A stretch of 51,642 nt of DNA, from the NCBI GenBank assembly GCA_025056355.1, contig JANWWI010000012.1, forward strand, positions 1-51,642, in the 5' to 3' direction. Position 1 is the stretch's first letter, and each line of letters begins with the position of its first letter. The notes under the pieces are model-generated. The model did no database searches and was not told the DNA's origin. It was given only the letters and a program-made list of their open reading frames with translations. Positions 23,268-31,177 of the stretch are shown piece by piece. Source of the stretch: Casimicrobiaceae bacterium (GTDB lineage: Bacteria > Pseudomonadota > Gammaproteobacteria > Burkholderiales > Casimicrobiaceae). The translations under genes were made by a program, and so were the position numbers.

Positions 23268-24359
23268 ATGAAGGTTGCTCTCCTCGGTGCTGGCCACATC
23301 GGTCAGACCATCGCCCGATACCTGGCGGCAACGGATGACTTCGCGGTCACGGTCTTCGACCGTCGCCCCGAGGCACTCGGCGAGCTCGCCCGATCCGGCA
23401 TTCGCACTGCGCCGCTCGAGATCAGCGACCCGCGCGCTTTGTCCGCGGCGCTCTCAGGCCATGAGGCGGTGATCAATGCGCTGCCGTACTACCTCGCCAC
23501 GACGGTCGCACAAGCCGCTCGGCAGGCCCGATGCCACTACTTCGACCTCACCGAAGATGTAGCCGCCACGCGTGCAATCAAAGCGATCGCCGAAGGCGCC
23601 GACACCGTCTTCATGCCGCAGTGCGGTCTCGCGCCGGGATTCATCAGTATCGTCGCCTACCACCTCGCGCAAGGCTTCGAGACGCTCTACGACGTCAAGA
23701 TGCGCGTCGGCGCCTTGCCCGCCTTTCCGACCAACTCCCTCAAATACAACTTGACCTGGAGCGTGGACGGACTGATCAACGAGTACTGCCAACCGTGCGA
23801 GGCGATCCGTGACGGCGAGCGCATTCACGTCTTGCCGCTGGAAGGACTCGAGCATTTCTCGCTCGATGGCGTCGAGTACGAAGCCTTCAACACCTCGGGC
23901 GGCTTGGGCACGCTGTGCGAAACACTTGCCGGACGTGCTCGTAACCTCGACTACAAGAGCGTGCGCTACCCTGGTCATCACGCGCTCATGCGCGTGCTGC
24001 TCGAAGATCTGCGGCTCAAGGAAGATCAGGAAACGCTCAAGGCGATCCTGCGCCGCAGCGTGCCTTCGACGATGCAGGATGTCGTGCTCGTGTTCGTCAC
24101 GGTCACTGGGCTGCGCCGCGGCCAGTTCCTCGAAGAAGTCTTTGCGCGCAAAATCTTCGCCGAGCGCGGTCCTGAGCCGCAGTCGGCCATTCAGATCGCG
24201 ACGGCCTCGGGCGTGTGCGCGGTGGTCGATCTGTTTCGCGCGGGCAGGTTGCCGCAGCGAGGCTTCATCCGACAAGAGCAGGTTTCGCTCCCGGAGTTTC
24301 TCGCCAACCGCTTTGGGCGCGCCTACCAAGCGCAACGACAGGTTGAATCGATCGGCTAA
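23268..24359 (+). CDS. Saccharopine dehydrogenase-like protein (lysine catabolism)
   Basis: A 363-residue NAD(P)-dependent oxidoreductase of the saccharopine dehydrogenase family, expected to turn saccharopine into glutamate and alpha-aminoadipate semialdehyde. It starts with the Rossmann motif LLGAGHIG (5-12). The QCGLAPGFISIVAYHLA segment (about 124-140) and a C-terminal saccharopine dehydrogenase domain follow. No lysine-ketoglutarate reductase domain is attached and none is encoded in the window. The aldehyde dehydrogenase for the next step follows 18 bases later, which supports the lysine assignment. Confidence 0.8.
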   Translation: MKVALLGAGHIGQTIARYLAATDDFAVTVFDRRPEALGELARSGIRTAPLEISDPRALSAALSGHEAVINALPYYLATTVAQAARQARCHYFDLTEDVAATRAIKAIAEGADTVFMPQCGLAPGFISIVAYHLAQGFETLYDVKMRVGALPAFPTNSLKYNLTWSVDGLINEYCQPCEAIRDGERIHVLPLEGLEHFSLDGVEYEAFNTSGGLGTLCETLAGRARNLDYKSVRYPGHHALMRVLLEDLRLKEDQETLKAILRRSVPSTMQDVVLVFVTVTGLRRGQFLEEVFARKIFAERGPEPQSAIQIATASGVCAVVDLFRAGRLPQRGFIRQEQVSLPEFLANRFGRAYQAQRQVESIG

Positions 24360-24377
24360 GGGGATAGGAGCGCTGCC

Positions 24378-25901
24378 ATGAAACCATCCTCCGAACTCTT
24401 CGCAGAAACCTGGGCCGAACTCGGGCTTGATGCCGCGACGCTCGCCGATGCAGCGCGCGAGGTGCGCTCCCCGATCGATGGGGCCGTGCTCGCGCGCGTG
24501 CGCGAACAGGATGCCGTCGCGGTGGATGCGGCAATCGCTCGGGCGCAGGCGGCCTTCACACGCTGGCGCGAGGTGCCCGCACCGCGGCGCGGCGAGCTCG
24601 TGCGGCAGTTTGGCGAGGAGCTCCGAACCCACAAACAAGCCCTCGCTCGGCTCGTCTCGCTCGAGACCGGAAAAATCGCCAGCGAAGGTCTCGGCGAAGT
24701 GCAGGAGATGATCGACATCTGCGACTTTGCCGTGGGACTGTCGCGCCAGCTCTACGGTCTGACCATCGCCTCCGAGCGGCCCGAACACCGCATGATGGAA
24801 CAGTGGCATCCGCTCGGTTGCGTCGGCGTCATTACGGCTTTCAACTTCCCGGCGGCCGTGTGGGCGTGGAATGCAGCGCTGGCGCTCGTCTGCGGCGATC
24901 CGGTGCTCTGGAAACCCTCGGAAAAGACGCCCCTGACAGCCCTGGCCGTCGAGGCTCTGTTTGCGCGTGCGCGAGCTCGCGTTGGAGCGCCCGAAGAAAC
25001 CGAAGCGCTCGTGCAGGTTTTGATCGGCGGTGCCTCGATCGGGCAGCAACTCGCCGGCGACCCGCGCCTGCCGCTTATTTCTGCGACGGGTTCAACGGGC
25101 ATGGGTCGCGCAATTGCGCCGGTGGTTGCCGGGCGTTTCGGGCGCCTCATTCTCGAACTGGGCGGCAACAACGCGGTAATCGTTGCCCCAAGCGCCGATT
25201 TGGAGCTCGCTGTACGAGCGATCGTCTTCGGCGCAGCCGGCACGGCCGGGCAGCGCTGCACCACGACGCGTCGGCTGATCGTGCACGAATCGATCCGCGC
25301 GGCACTGCTTGAGCGGCTCGCGCGCGTCTACGAGGCTCTACCGATCGGCCATCCGCTCTCCGAGGGCGTGCTTGTTGGCCCCTTGATCGATGCTCGAGCC
25401 GCCGAGGCCATGCGGGCAGCGCTCCAGCAGGCCCAGGCCGAAGGAGGCCAGATCGTGGTCGGTGGCGAGCACGTGACGGTGGCCGGCTGTGAAGGGGGCA
25501 GCTACGTGCGCCCAGCCATCGTTGCCATGCCCGCCCAGACGCCGATTGTGTGCACCGAGACCTTCGCTCCGATCCTCTATGTGCTGACTTACCGCGACTT
25601 CGCTGAGGCGATCGCGCTCAACAATGCGGTGCCACAAGGCCTTTCTTCGGCCATTTTCACCAACGATCTGCGTGAAGCGGAGCACTTCCTCGGACCTTCG
25701 GGTTCGGACTGCGGCATCGCCAACGTCAACCTCGGCACCTCCGGAGCCGAGATCGGAGGCGCTTTCGGTGGCGAAAAAGAAACCGGCGGCGGCCGCGAGT
25801 CGGGTTCCGACGCTTGGAAGGCCTACATGCGTCGCGCGACCAACACGATCAACCGCGGCCGCGCGTTGCCACTGGCGCAGGGCGTGCGCTTCGACCTCTA
25901 G
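24378..25901 (+). CDS. Alpha-aminoadipate semialdehyde dehydrogenase (ALDH7 family)
   Basis: Oxidises alpha-aminoadipate semialdehyde to alpha-aminoadipate with NAD(P)+. The 507-residue protein has the ALDH motifs: TAFNFPAAVWAWN for cofactor binding, LELGGNNAVIV with the general-base Glu (about 260), and GQRCTTTRRL with the nucleophilic Cys (about 293). The C-terminal signature NVNLGTSGAEIGGAFGGEKE, then GGGRESGSDAWK, is characteristic of ALDH7 (antiquitin). An AGGAG site lies 7 bases before the ATG. It forms an operon with the saccharopine dehydrogenase-like gene. Confidence 0.87.
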   Translation: MKPSSELFAETWAELGLDAATLADAAREVRSPIDGAVLARVREQDAVAVDAAIARAQAAFTRWREVPAPRRGELVRQFGEELRTHKQALARLVSLETGKIASEGLGEVQEMIDICDFAVGLSRQLYGLTIASERPEHRMMEQWHPLGCVGVITAFNFPAAVWAWNAALALVCGDPVLWKPSEKTPLTALAVEALFARARARVGAPEETEALVQVLIGGASIGQQLAGDPRLPLISATGSTGMGRAIAPVVAGRFGRLILELGGNNAVIVAPSADLELAVRAIVFGAAGTAGQRCTTTRRLIVHESIRAALLERLARVYEALPIGHPLSEGVLVGPLIDARAAEAMRAALQQAQAEGGQIVVGGEHVTVAGCEGGSYVRPAIVAMPAQTPIVCTETFAPILYVLTYRDFAEAIALNNAVPQGLSSAIFTNDLREAEHFLGPSGSDCGIANVNLGTSGAEIGGAFGGEKETGGGRESGSDAWKAYMRRATNTINRGRALPLAQGVRFDL

Positions 25902-26009
25902 GCGCAGGCTGTACCTCGAAGCTGCAGGGGCCGCTTCCGCAGGAACCGATCGCAAGCGACGACGCGCCGATAATCGGTGGCTCGAACCGAGCTGCATTCG
26001 AACCTCGTC

Positions 26010-27302
26010 ATGCCCGCTTTCGACACCCTTGCCGTGCACGCCGGCACCCCGCCCGATCCCGCCACCGGCGCGCGCGCGCTGCCGATCCATCTGTCGACCT
26101 CGTTTGTCTTCGAGGATGCCGATCATGCGGCGGCACTCTTCAACATGGAGCGCGCCGGGCATGTCTATGCACGCATCTCTAACCCGACGATTGCCGCTTT
26201 CGAAGAACGCATGGCCGCTCTCGAGGGGGGTGTAGGTGCCATCGCGACCGCCTCCGGCCAAGCGGCGCTGCATCTGGCCATTGTCACGCTCATGGGCGCG
26301 GGCGGCCATATCGTGGCAAGCCGCGCGCTCTACGGTGGCAGCCACAACCTGCTTGCCTACACGCTGCCGCGTTTTGGCATCAACACCACCTTCGTCGATC
26401 CTTGGGATCTGGATGCCTGGCGCGCAGCGATTCGACCCGAGACACGGCTCTTCTTCGGAGAGACGGTCGCCAACCCCGGCGGACGTGTGCTCGATCTCGA
26501 AGCGCTGGCCGAGATCGCACACGATGCGAGGCTTCCGCTTTTGGTCGATGCCACCCTCACCACGCCGTACCTGTTGCAACCCTTGGCCTACGGGGCCGAT
26601 CTGGTCCTGCACTCGGCCACCAAGTTCCTCGCCGGGCACGGGACGGTCGTGGGCGGCGTGCTCATCGACAGCGGGCGCTTCGACTGGCTTGCGCCGAGCG
26701 CACGCGAACGCTTTTCCACCCTCACCGAGCCCTATGAGGGCTTTCACGGCATGGTCTTTGCCGAAGAATCGCCCACTGCAGCCTTTTTGCTGCGGGCGCG
26801 GCGCGAGGGGCTGCGCGACTTTGGCGCCTGTCTCTCCCCGATGAATGCCTGGCAGATCCTGCAGGGGCTTGAGACCTTGCACCTGCGCATGCCGCGACAT
26901 GTGGAAAACACTCGTGCCGTGGCCGCCTTCCTGGCTGCGCATCCGATGGTGGCGGCCGTTCACTACCCCGAGCTTCCGACCCATCCGGATCACGCCCTGG
27001 CCAAGCGCTATCTGCCGCGCGGGGCAGGGGCGGTGCTGGCCTTCGAACTCAAAGGCTCAAGGGCCCAGGCGCGCGCTTTGATCGATGCGCTCAAGCTGTT
27101 TTCGCACTTGGCCAACGTCGGCGATGCCAAGTCGCTCGTGATTCATCCGGCCAGCACCACCCATGCACGCATGAGCGCCGAAGAGCTTGCGCGGGTGGGT
27201 CTCGGCGAGGGCACGATCCGGCTTTCGATCGGGCTCGAGGCGGCCGACGATCTGATCGAGGATCTGAAGCGCGCTTTCAAGAGCGCGGAGCGTGCGGCAT
27301 GA
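26010..27302 (+). CDS. metY: O-acetylhomoserine sulfhydrylase (PLP enzyme)
   Basis: Makes homocysteine from O-acetylhomoserine and sulfide in methionine synthesis. The 430-residue length fits MetY rather than the shorter MetB/MetZ type. The N-terminus FDTLAVHAGTPPDPATGARA, the YARISNPT segment and the PLP lysine K205 in HSATKFLAGHGTVVGG are typical of the Cys/Met metabolism family. The ATG at 26010 is chosen at the family N-terminus. It overlaps the next gene by 4 bases. O-succinylhomoserine as substrate cannot be excluded. No SAM riboswitch is visible in the 108 bases upstream. Confidence 0.86.
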   Translation: MPAFDTLAVHAGTPPDPATGARALPIHLSTSFVFEDADHAAALFNMERAGHVYARISNPTIAAFEERMAALEGGVGAIATASGQAALHLAIVTLMGAGGHIVASRALYGGSHNLLAYTLPRFGINTTFVDPWDLDAWRAAIRPETRLFFGETVANPGGRVLDLEALAEIAHDARLPLLVDATLTTPYLLQPLAYGADLVLHSATKFLAGHGTVVGGVLIDSGRFDWLAPSARERFSTLTEPYEGFHGMVFAEESPTAAFLLRARREGLRDFGACLSPMNAWQILQGLETLHLRMPRHVENTRAVAAFLAAHPMVAAVHYPELPTHPDHALAKRYLPRGAGAVLAFELKGSRAQARALIDALKLFSHLANVGDAKSLVIHPASTTHARMSAEELARVGLGEGTIRLSIGLEAADDLIEDLKRAFKSAERAA

Positions 27303-28087
27303 GGCTTGAAGGCCTGTACCTCTACACCGGCGGGCGGCCGTTCAACCCGAGCCGCCCGAGCGCGCTGTTGATCCACGGCGCAGCCAACGATCACTCGGTC
27401 TGGGCCCTGCAGAGCCGCTACTTCGCCCACCACGGCTGGAACGTACTTGCGCCCGATCTGCCCGGCCACGGCCAAAGCGCATCGCCCCCCGAAGAGAGCA
27501 TCGAAGCACTTGCGCTGCGCCTGGCTCGGGTGCTCGATGCGCTTGAAGTGCCCTCGGCGTTTGTTGCCGGGCACAGCATGGGCTCGCTGGTTGCGCTCGA
27601 ACTGGCCGCCACACGGCCCGAACGGATCGCCCGGCTCGCGCTTCTGGGCACGGCCGTCCCGATGGCGGTCAGCGATACGCTTTTCGATGCGGCGCGCCAG
27701 GACGAGCCGCGCGCACAGCGCATGATCGTGGGCTGGTCGTTCGCCGCGGCAAGCCAACTTGAAAGCCGCCTGCAGATGCCGGGCTTCTGGCTGCCCGGCA
27801 GCCTGCAGGCGCTCATGGCGCGACAGCCGCGCGGGGTGCTCGCCACCGACTTGAATGCCTGTCGGACCTATACGAACGGCCTCGCGGCCGCCTCCCGCAT
27901 CGCGCAGCCGAGCCTTCTCATCCTCGGCGAGCGCGATCTGATGACCCCGCCGAAAGCCGCAAGCGAACTGCTCAGCACCCTGCGCGCGCCCGAGCTCGTT
28001 CGTCTGCCCGAAGTGGGCCATGCGATGCTTTTCGAGGCGCCGGAGGCTGTCCGACGCGCGCTTTGGCGCTTCGCCCATGCCCGCTAG
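27299..28087 (+). CDS. Alpha/beta hydrolase
   Basis: A 262-residue cytoplasmic alpha/beta hydrolase of unknown substrate. The oxyanion motif LLIHGAANDHSVW (about 23-35), nucleophile S93 in GHSMGS, acid Asp about 211 in LGERDLMTPP and His about 241 in EVGHAML complete the triad. It is translationally coupled to metY (ATGA), so it could act on a homoserine ester or sulfur metabolite, but it lacks the features of homoserine acetyltransferase MetX. Confidence 0.8.
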   Translation: MRLEGLYLYTGGRPFNPSRPSALLIHGAANDHSVWALQSRYFAHHGWNVLAPDLPGHGQSASPPEESIEALALRLARVLDALEVPSAFVAGHSMGSLVALELAATRPERIARLALLGTAVPMAVSDTLFDAARQDEPRAQRMIVGWSFAAASQLESRLQMPGFWLPGSLQALMARQPRGVLATDLNACRTYTNGLAAASRIAQPSLLILGERDLMTPPKAASELLSTLRAPELVRLPEVGHAMLFEAPEAVRRALWRFAHAR

Positions 28088-28107
28088 AGCAAAGCCGTCC
28101 CGGGGCC

Positions 28108-28833
28108 ATGGCACAGCCGCCGCGCTTTTTTTGTCCACCGCCGATCCCGGAGGATGCGCACCGCTGGCCCCTGCCTGAAGCCGCCGCGCAGCACACGCGT
28201 GTGCTTCGGCTCCGGGTGGGCGATGCGGTCACGCTCTTTGACGGCCTAGGCGGTGAGGTGCCGGCAACCCTTATTGCGGTTGATCGCCGCGCCGTGTGGG
28301 TGGGCACCGGCACGCGCCGTCCCATCGAGCGCGAAAGGGCACGGCAGATCACGCTCGCCGTAGGGCTGATCGCAAGCGAGCGCTTCGACTGGCTCGTCCA
28401 GAAGGCCGTCGAGCTCGGTGTTGCACGGATCGAGCCGCTCTTGACCGAGCGTTCGCAACGCATCCCCGGCAGCATCGACAAGCGCCTCGCGCACTGGCAG
28501 GGCATCGTGATCGCCGCCAGCGAGCAGTGCGGGCGCAATCGACTCGCGCGCATTGAGCCGCCGCAACCGCTTGCCGTGTGGCTCGAGCGCCTAGGTGACC
28601 GGAGTCTGGTCCTTGCAGACGGCGAAGGCGGCACGTCATACATCAGCCCCGAAGGCCCTCTCACCCTCGCGGTGGGCCCGGAGGGTGGCTTCTCGCCCGG
28701 CGAACTTGCCGCGCTGCGGGCACGCGCCCAGGTGCGCCTGACCCTGGGGCCGACAGTGCTGCGCGCCGAGACCGCCGCGGTCGCCGGGCTTGCGCTGCTT
28801 TCAAACGCACCCGGCCATCGGCTAACTCATTGA
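28108..28833 (+). CDS. rsmE: 16S rRNA (uracil-1498-N3)-methyltransferase RsmE
   Basis: Methylates U1498 of 16S rRNA. The protein has 241 residues, with an N-terminal PUA-like domain (RFFCPPP to VGDAVTLFDGLGGE) and a SPOUT domain. Visible motifs are LIASERFDWLVQKAVELGV, EPLLTERSQRIPG, AVGPEGGFSPGEL (the knot) and LGPTVLRAETAAVAGL. The ATG at 28108 matches the family start. It overlaps the convergent gene by 7 bases at the 3' end. Confidence 0.92.
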   Translation: MAQPPRFFCPPPIPEDAHRWPLPEAAAQHTRVLRLRVGDAVTLFDGLGGEVPATLIAVDRRAVWVGTGTRRPIERERARQITLAVGLIASERFDWLVQKAVELGVARIEPLLTERSQRIPGSIDKRLAHWQGIVIAASEQCGRNRLARIEPPQPLAVWLERLGDRSLVLADGEGGTSYISPEGPLTLAVGPEGGFSPGELAALRARAQVRLTLGPTVLRAETAAVAGLALLSNAPGHRLTH

Positions 28834-29525
28834 CGGCGGAACAGCGCTACAAGGTCGTCGCGCAAGGCGACCTTGGCAAGCGGTGTGAGCTTCCATTCCG
28901 CACCATCGAGGCGCACCTGCTGCAGTGTGGCTTCCTTGGCGTCGAGATTGAGAGTGCCGGTGCGCAAATCAGCGCTACGCAAGTAGGCGGCCACGCGCGG
29001 GTTGCGCGCGGCGATATCGTGAGGTTGGCGCTGTGCCCAGGTGGTCACGTGGAACACGATGGTGCCTTTGTAGTTGTGCAGCGCGAGCTCCTCAAGCGTC
29101 TTTTCGAGCATGGCCACGTTGTCCTCGCGTTTCCATTCTCCGCCGAAGGCAAGGTAGACCGCGTCGCTGGGGAGCACGCGCTCGACGGCGGTGGCAACGT
29201 CGTTGACGTCGCGCACGGATTCAAAGGTCAGCATGCCAGTTGGCTTGGCCCGCAAAAAACCGCTGCCGACACCACCGGCGAGCACGCTGCAGATCGCCGA
29301 CCGGTTGGCGAGAATGCCCAAATGCGGCTTCGGCAGCGTGGCGCCGAGCGCTTCGCCGACCGTGCCGCCTGCCATCACACGAATGGTCTGGAGTTCCCCG
29401 AACGTGAGGGGCTTTTTCTCCTGCGCGCCGACGGTGTTTCCGCCGGTCAGCAGCAAAGCAGACAGCACAGCAGCGTGTACGGAATGGAGGAATCGGGCCG
29501 GGCGCCCGTTAGCGCTGAATTTCAT
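28827..29525 (-). CDS. Exported hypothetical protein
   Basis: A 232-residue protein with a signal peptide (basic start, hydrophobic AAVLSALLLTGGNTVGAQ, cut about 34). I do not recognise the mature part. It is soluble-looking, with segments such as VAGGTVGEALGATLPKPHLG-like glycine turns, YLAFGGEWKREDNV and GTIVFHVTTWAQRQPHDIAARN, and possibly an alpha/beta fold. It contains one cysteine after the signal. The ATG at 29525 gives a clean signal peptide; an earlier in-frame start would add 21 residues. It is convergent with rsmE and lies downstream of holA on the same strand, 118 bases away. Confidence 0.65.
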   Translation of the reverse strand: MKFSANGRPARFLHSVHAAVLSALLLTGGNTVGAQEKKPLTFGELQTIRVMAGGTVGEALGATLPKPHLGILANRSAICSVLAGGVGSGFLRAKPTGMLTFESVRDVNDVATAVERVLPSDAVYLAFGGEWKREDNVAMLEKTLEELALHNYKGTIVFHVTTWAQRQPHDIAARNPRVAAYLRSADLRTGTLNLDAKEATLQQVRLDGAEWKLTPLAKVALRDDLVALFRRQ

Positions 29526-29643
29526 GCAAGACTCCTGAATCGATGATGAACGACGCTCGCAAAGGCACCGATGCACCCCTGCGATCATCGATGCATACGC
29601 AGCCCGCCGACGATTGGATGCAGCACGGCAGGCTCCCGCTCAA

Positions 29644-30636
29644 TCACCCCCACGGGTCGGGAAGCGTCAGCACCCCGTGCGCAAAGGCGGCAAGCCCCGC
29701 AAGGGTGAGCCAGGCATCGCCGGGCATTTGCCCCTTGCTTTGCCCGTCGAGCAGCGCACAGCGATGAATGAGCTCGGGAATGCGGGCAGCCGGAATCCGT
29801 TCGAGCGCCCGCTCGAGCGCCTGCTGGCGCTTGCCCCAGATGCGCAGACTGCGAAAGGCCTGAAGAAGCGGCACGCCGTCGCGCTGCGCAAGAATCACCC
29901 CGGCCAGCGCATGCACATCCTCCGAGAGCTGCCAAGAGAGTCTGGCAGCCTGCTCGCCTTCGGCACGCAACCCCTCGAGCACGCGCGCGTAGCGCGCCAG
30001 ATCCCCGGACAAAAACGCAAGCGAAAGCTCTGCCGGGTCATAGCGCGCCACATCGGTGACCGCCGCGAGCACTGCCTCCGGCGTGAGCCGGTCGCGCTCG
30101 GCCTCCGGGATCAGAAGCGTGAGCTTTTCGATCTCCTGCCGCGCGGCAAGCAGGTTGCCTTCGCAGCGCTCGGCAAGAAGCGCCACCACCTCTTCGGAGG
30201 CGGCCAAGCCCTGCCGCTTGAGCCGCTCGGCAATCCAGGCGGGAAGCGCCTCACGCTCGATCAACGGGGCCTCAATCACCTCCCCCGCACGCCGCGCCGC
30301 GGCATACCAGGCCGATTCGGTCTGCGCCCGCTCAAGCTTGGGCAGATCGAAGATGAAGAGCACATCGGCTGAGGCTTGTGCCGCGACCCACGCGATGAAT
30401 TCGGCGGCTTCGGTACCGACTCTCCCCGCAGCCAGGGTGACCTCGACGATCCGCCGCTCGGCAAAGAGGGAAAGACTGGCTGCCTCGTCGCGTAGCGCGC
30501 CCCAGTCGAAGTTTGCCTCAACCACATGATGCTCGCGCTCGCTGTAGCCCGCCTTGCGGGCGCGCGCACGGAGCCCATCCCGCGCCTCGATCTTGGTCAG
30601 GAGCTCTTCGCCGTGAATCAGGTAGAGCGGCTTCAC
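29644..30636 (-). CDS. holA: DNA polymerase III subunit delta
   Basis: The clamp-loader wrench subunit that opens the sliding clamp. The GTG at 30636 gives the family N-terminus KPLYLIHGEELL and 330 residues, close to the usual 340. Family segments include ADVLFIFDLPKLE, AERLKRQGLAASEEVVALLAERCEGNLLAA, and a C-terminal collar domain with LSWQLSEDVHAL. It lies 7 bases after lptE in the leuS-lptE-holA operon. The open frame upstream of the GTG runs through lptE and is not used. Confidence 0.9.
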   Translation of the reverse strand: MKPLYLIHGEELLTKIEARDGLRARARKAGYSEREHHVVEANFDWGALRDEAASLSLFAERRIVEVTLAAGRVGTEAAEFIAWVAAQASADVLFIFDLPKLERAQTESAWYAAARRAGEVIEAPLIEREALPAWIAERLKRQGLAASEEVVALLAERCEGNLLAARQEIEKLTLLIPEAERDRLTPEAVLAAVTDVARYDPAELSLAFLSGDLARYARVLEGLRAEGEQAARLSWQLSEDVHALAGVILAQRDGVPLLQAFRSLRIWGKRQQALERALERIPAARIPELIHRCALLDGQSKGQMPGDAWLTLAGLAAFAHGVLTLPDPWG

Positions 30637-30643
30637 GCAGGCA

Positions 30644-31174
30644 TTACGTGGCTGGCCGCTTGACCGCGGTGAGGCGACGCAGCAGTTGCGCCACCGCATC
30701 GAGCTCCATGTCGCGCACGAGTTGTCGCTCTTCGGCCTCTTTGGCGAGCGCTTGCGATTCGGAGAAGGAAAAATCGCGCCGCACGGTGATCTCGCCCGGC
30801 TCGCCCCATGCACGGCCACGCGCATCGACGAGCTCGTAGCGGATCACATACTCGAGCTCGAACTCGCGCGCACGCCCGCCGCCTGAGAGCGAAAGCACCC
30901 GCTTGTCGAACAGCACCTGCTGAAATCGAAGCGCAAAGTCGGCCTCTTCGATGCGCGGCTTCACCTGCACGCCGGCACGCTCAAGGGCCGCAATGACATC
31001 GGGCACCACCGGCGCTGCCGCCCCCGAAAGCACTGCTCCGCCCACGCCATAGCGCGCAGGCGACTGCACATGGATGCTTGAAAACGGATAGCGCGCCGCC
31101 CCGCGCAACTGAAAGCCGCAGCCGGCAAGCGGGGTCAACAGCAGGGCTGCAAGCCACCGGCGACGTGTCCTCAT
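30644..31174 (-). CDS. lptE: LPS-assembly lipoprotein LptE
   Basis: An outer-membrane lipoprotein that plugs and assists LptD in placing LPS on the cell surface. The 176-residue precursor has a signal peptide with lipobox LAGC (C19), followed by GFQLRGAARYPFSSIHV, the typical LptE start. Short operon distance: 3 bases after leuS and 7 before holA. Confidence 0.9.
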   Translation of the reverse strand: MRTRRRWLAALLLTPLAGCGFQLRGAARYPFSSIHVQSPARYGVGGAVLSGAAAPVVPDVIAALERAGVQVKPRIEEADFALRFQQVLFDKRVLSLSGGGRAREFELEYVIRYELVDARGRAWGEPGEITVRRDFSFSESQALAKEAEERQLVRDMELDAVAQLLRRLTAVKRPAT

Positions 31175-31177
31175 GCC

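Noticed and set aside
23454-25049. 531-codon open frame opposite the lysine genes
   Set aside because: Antisense shadow of two well-supported enzymes.
25902-26009. SAM riboswitch before metY
   Set aside because: No terminator hairpin, kink-turn or conserved core visible in 108 bases.
25338-26993. 551-codon open frame opposite ALDH7 and metY
   Set aside because: Spans two genes on the other strand and their gap; no recognisable domain.
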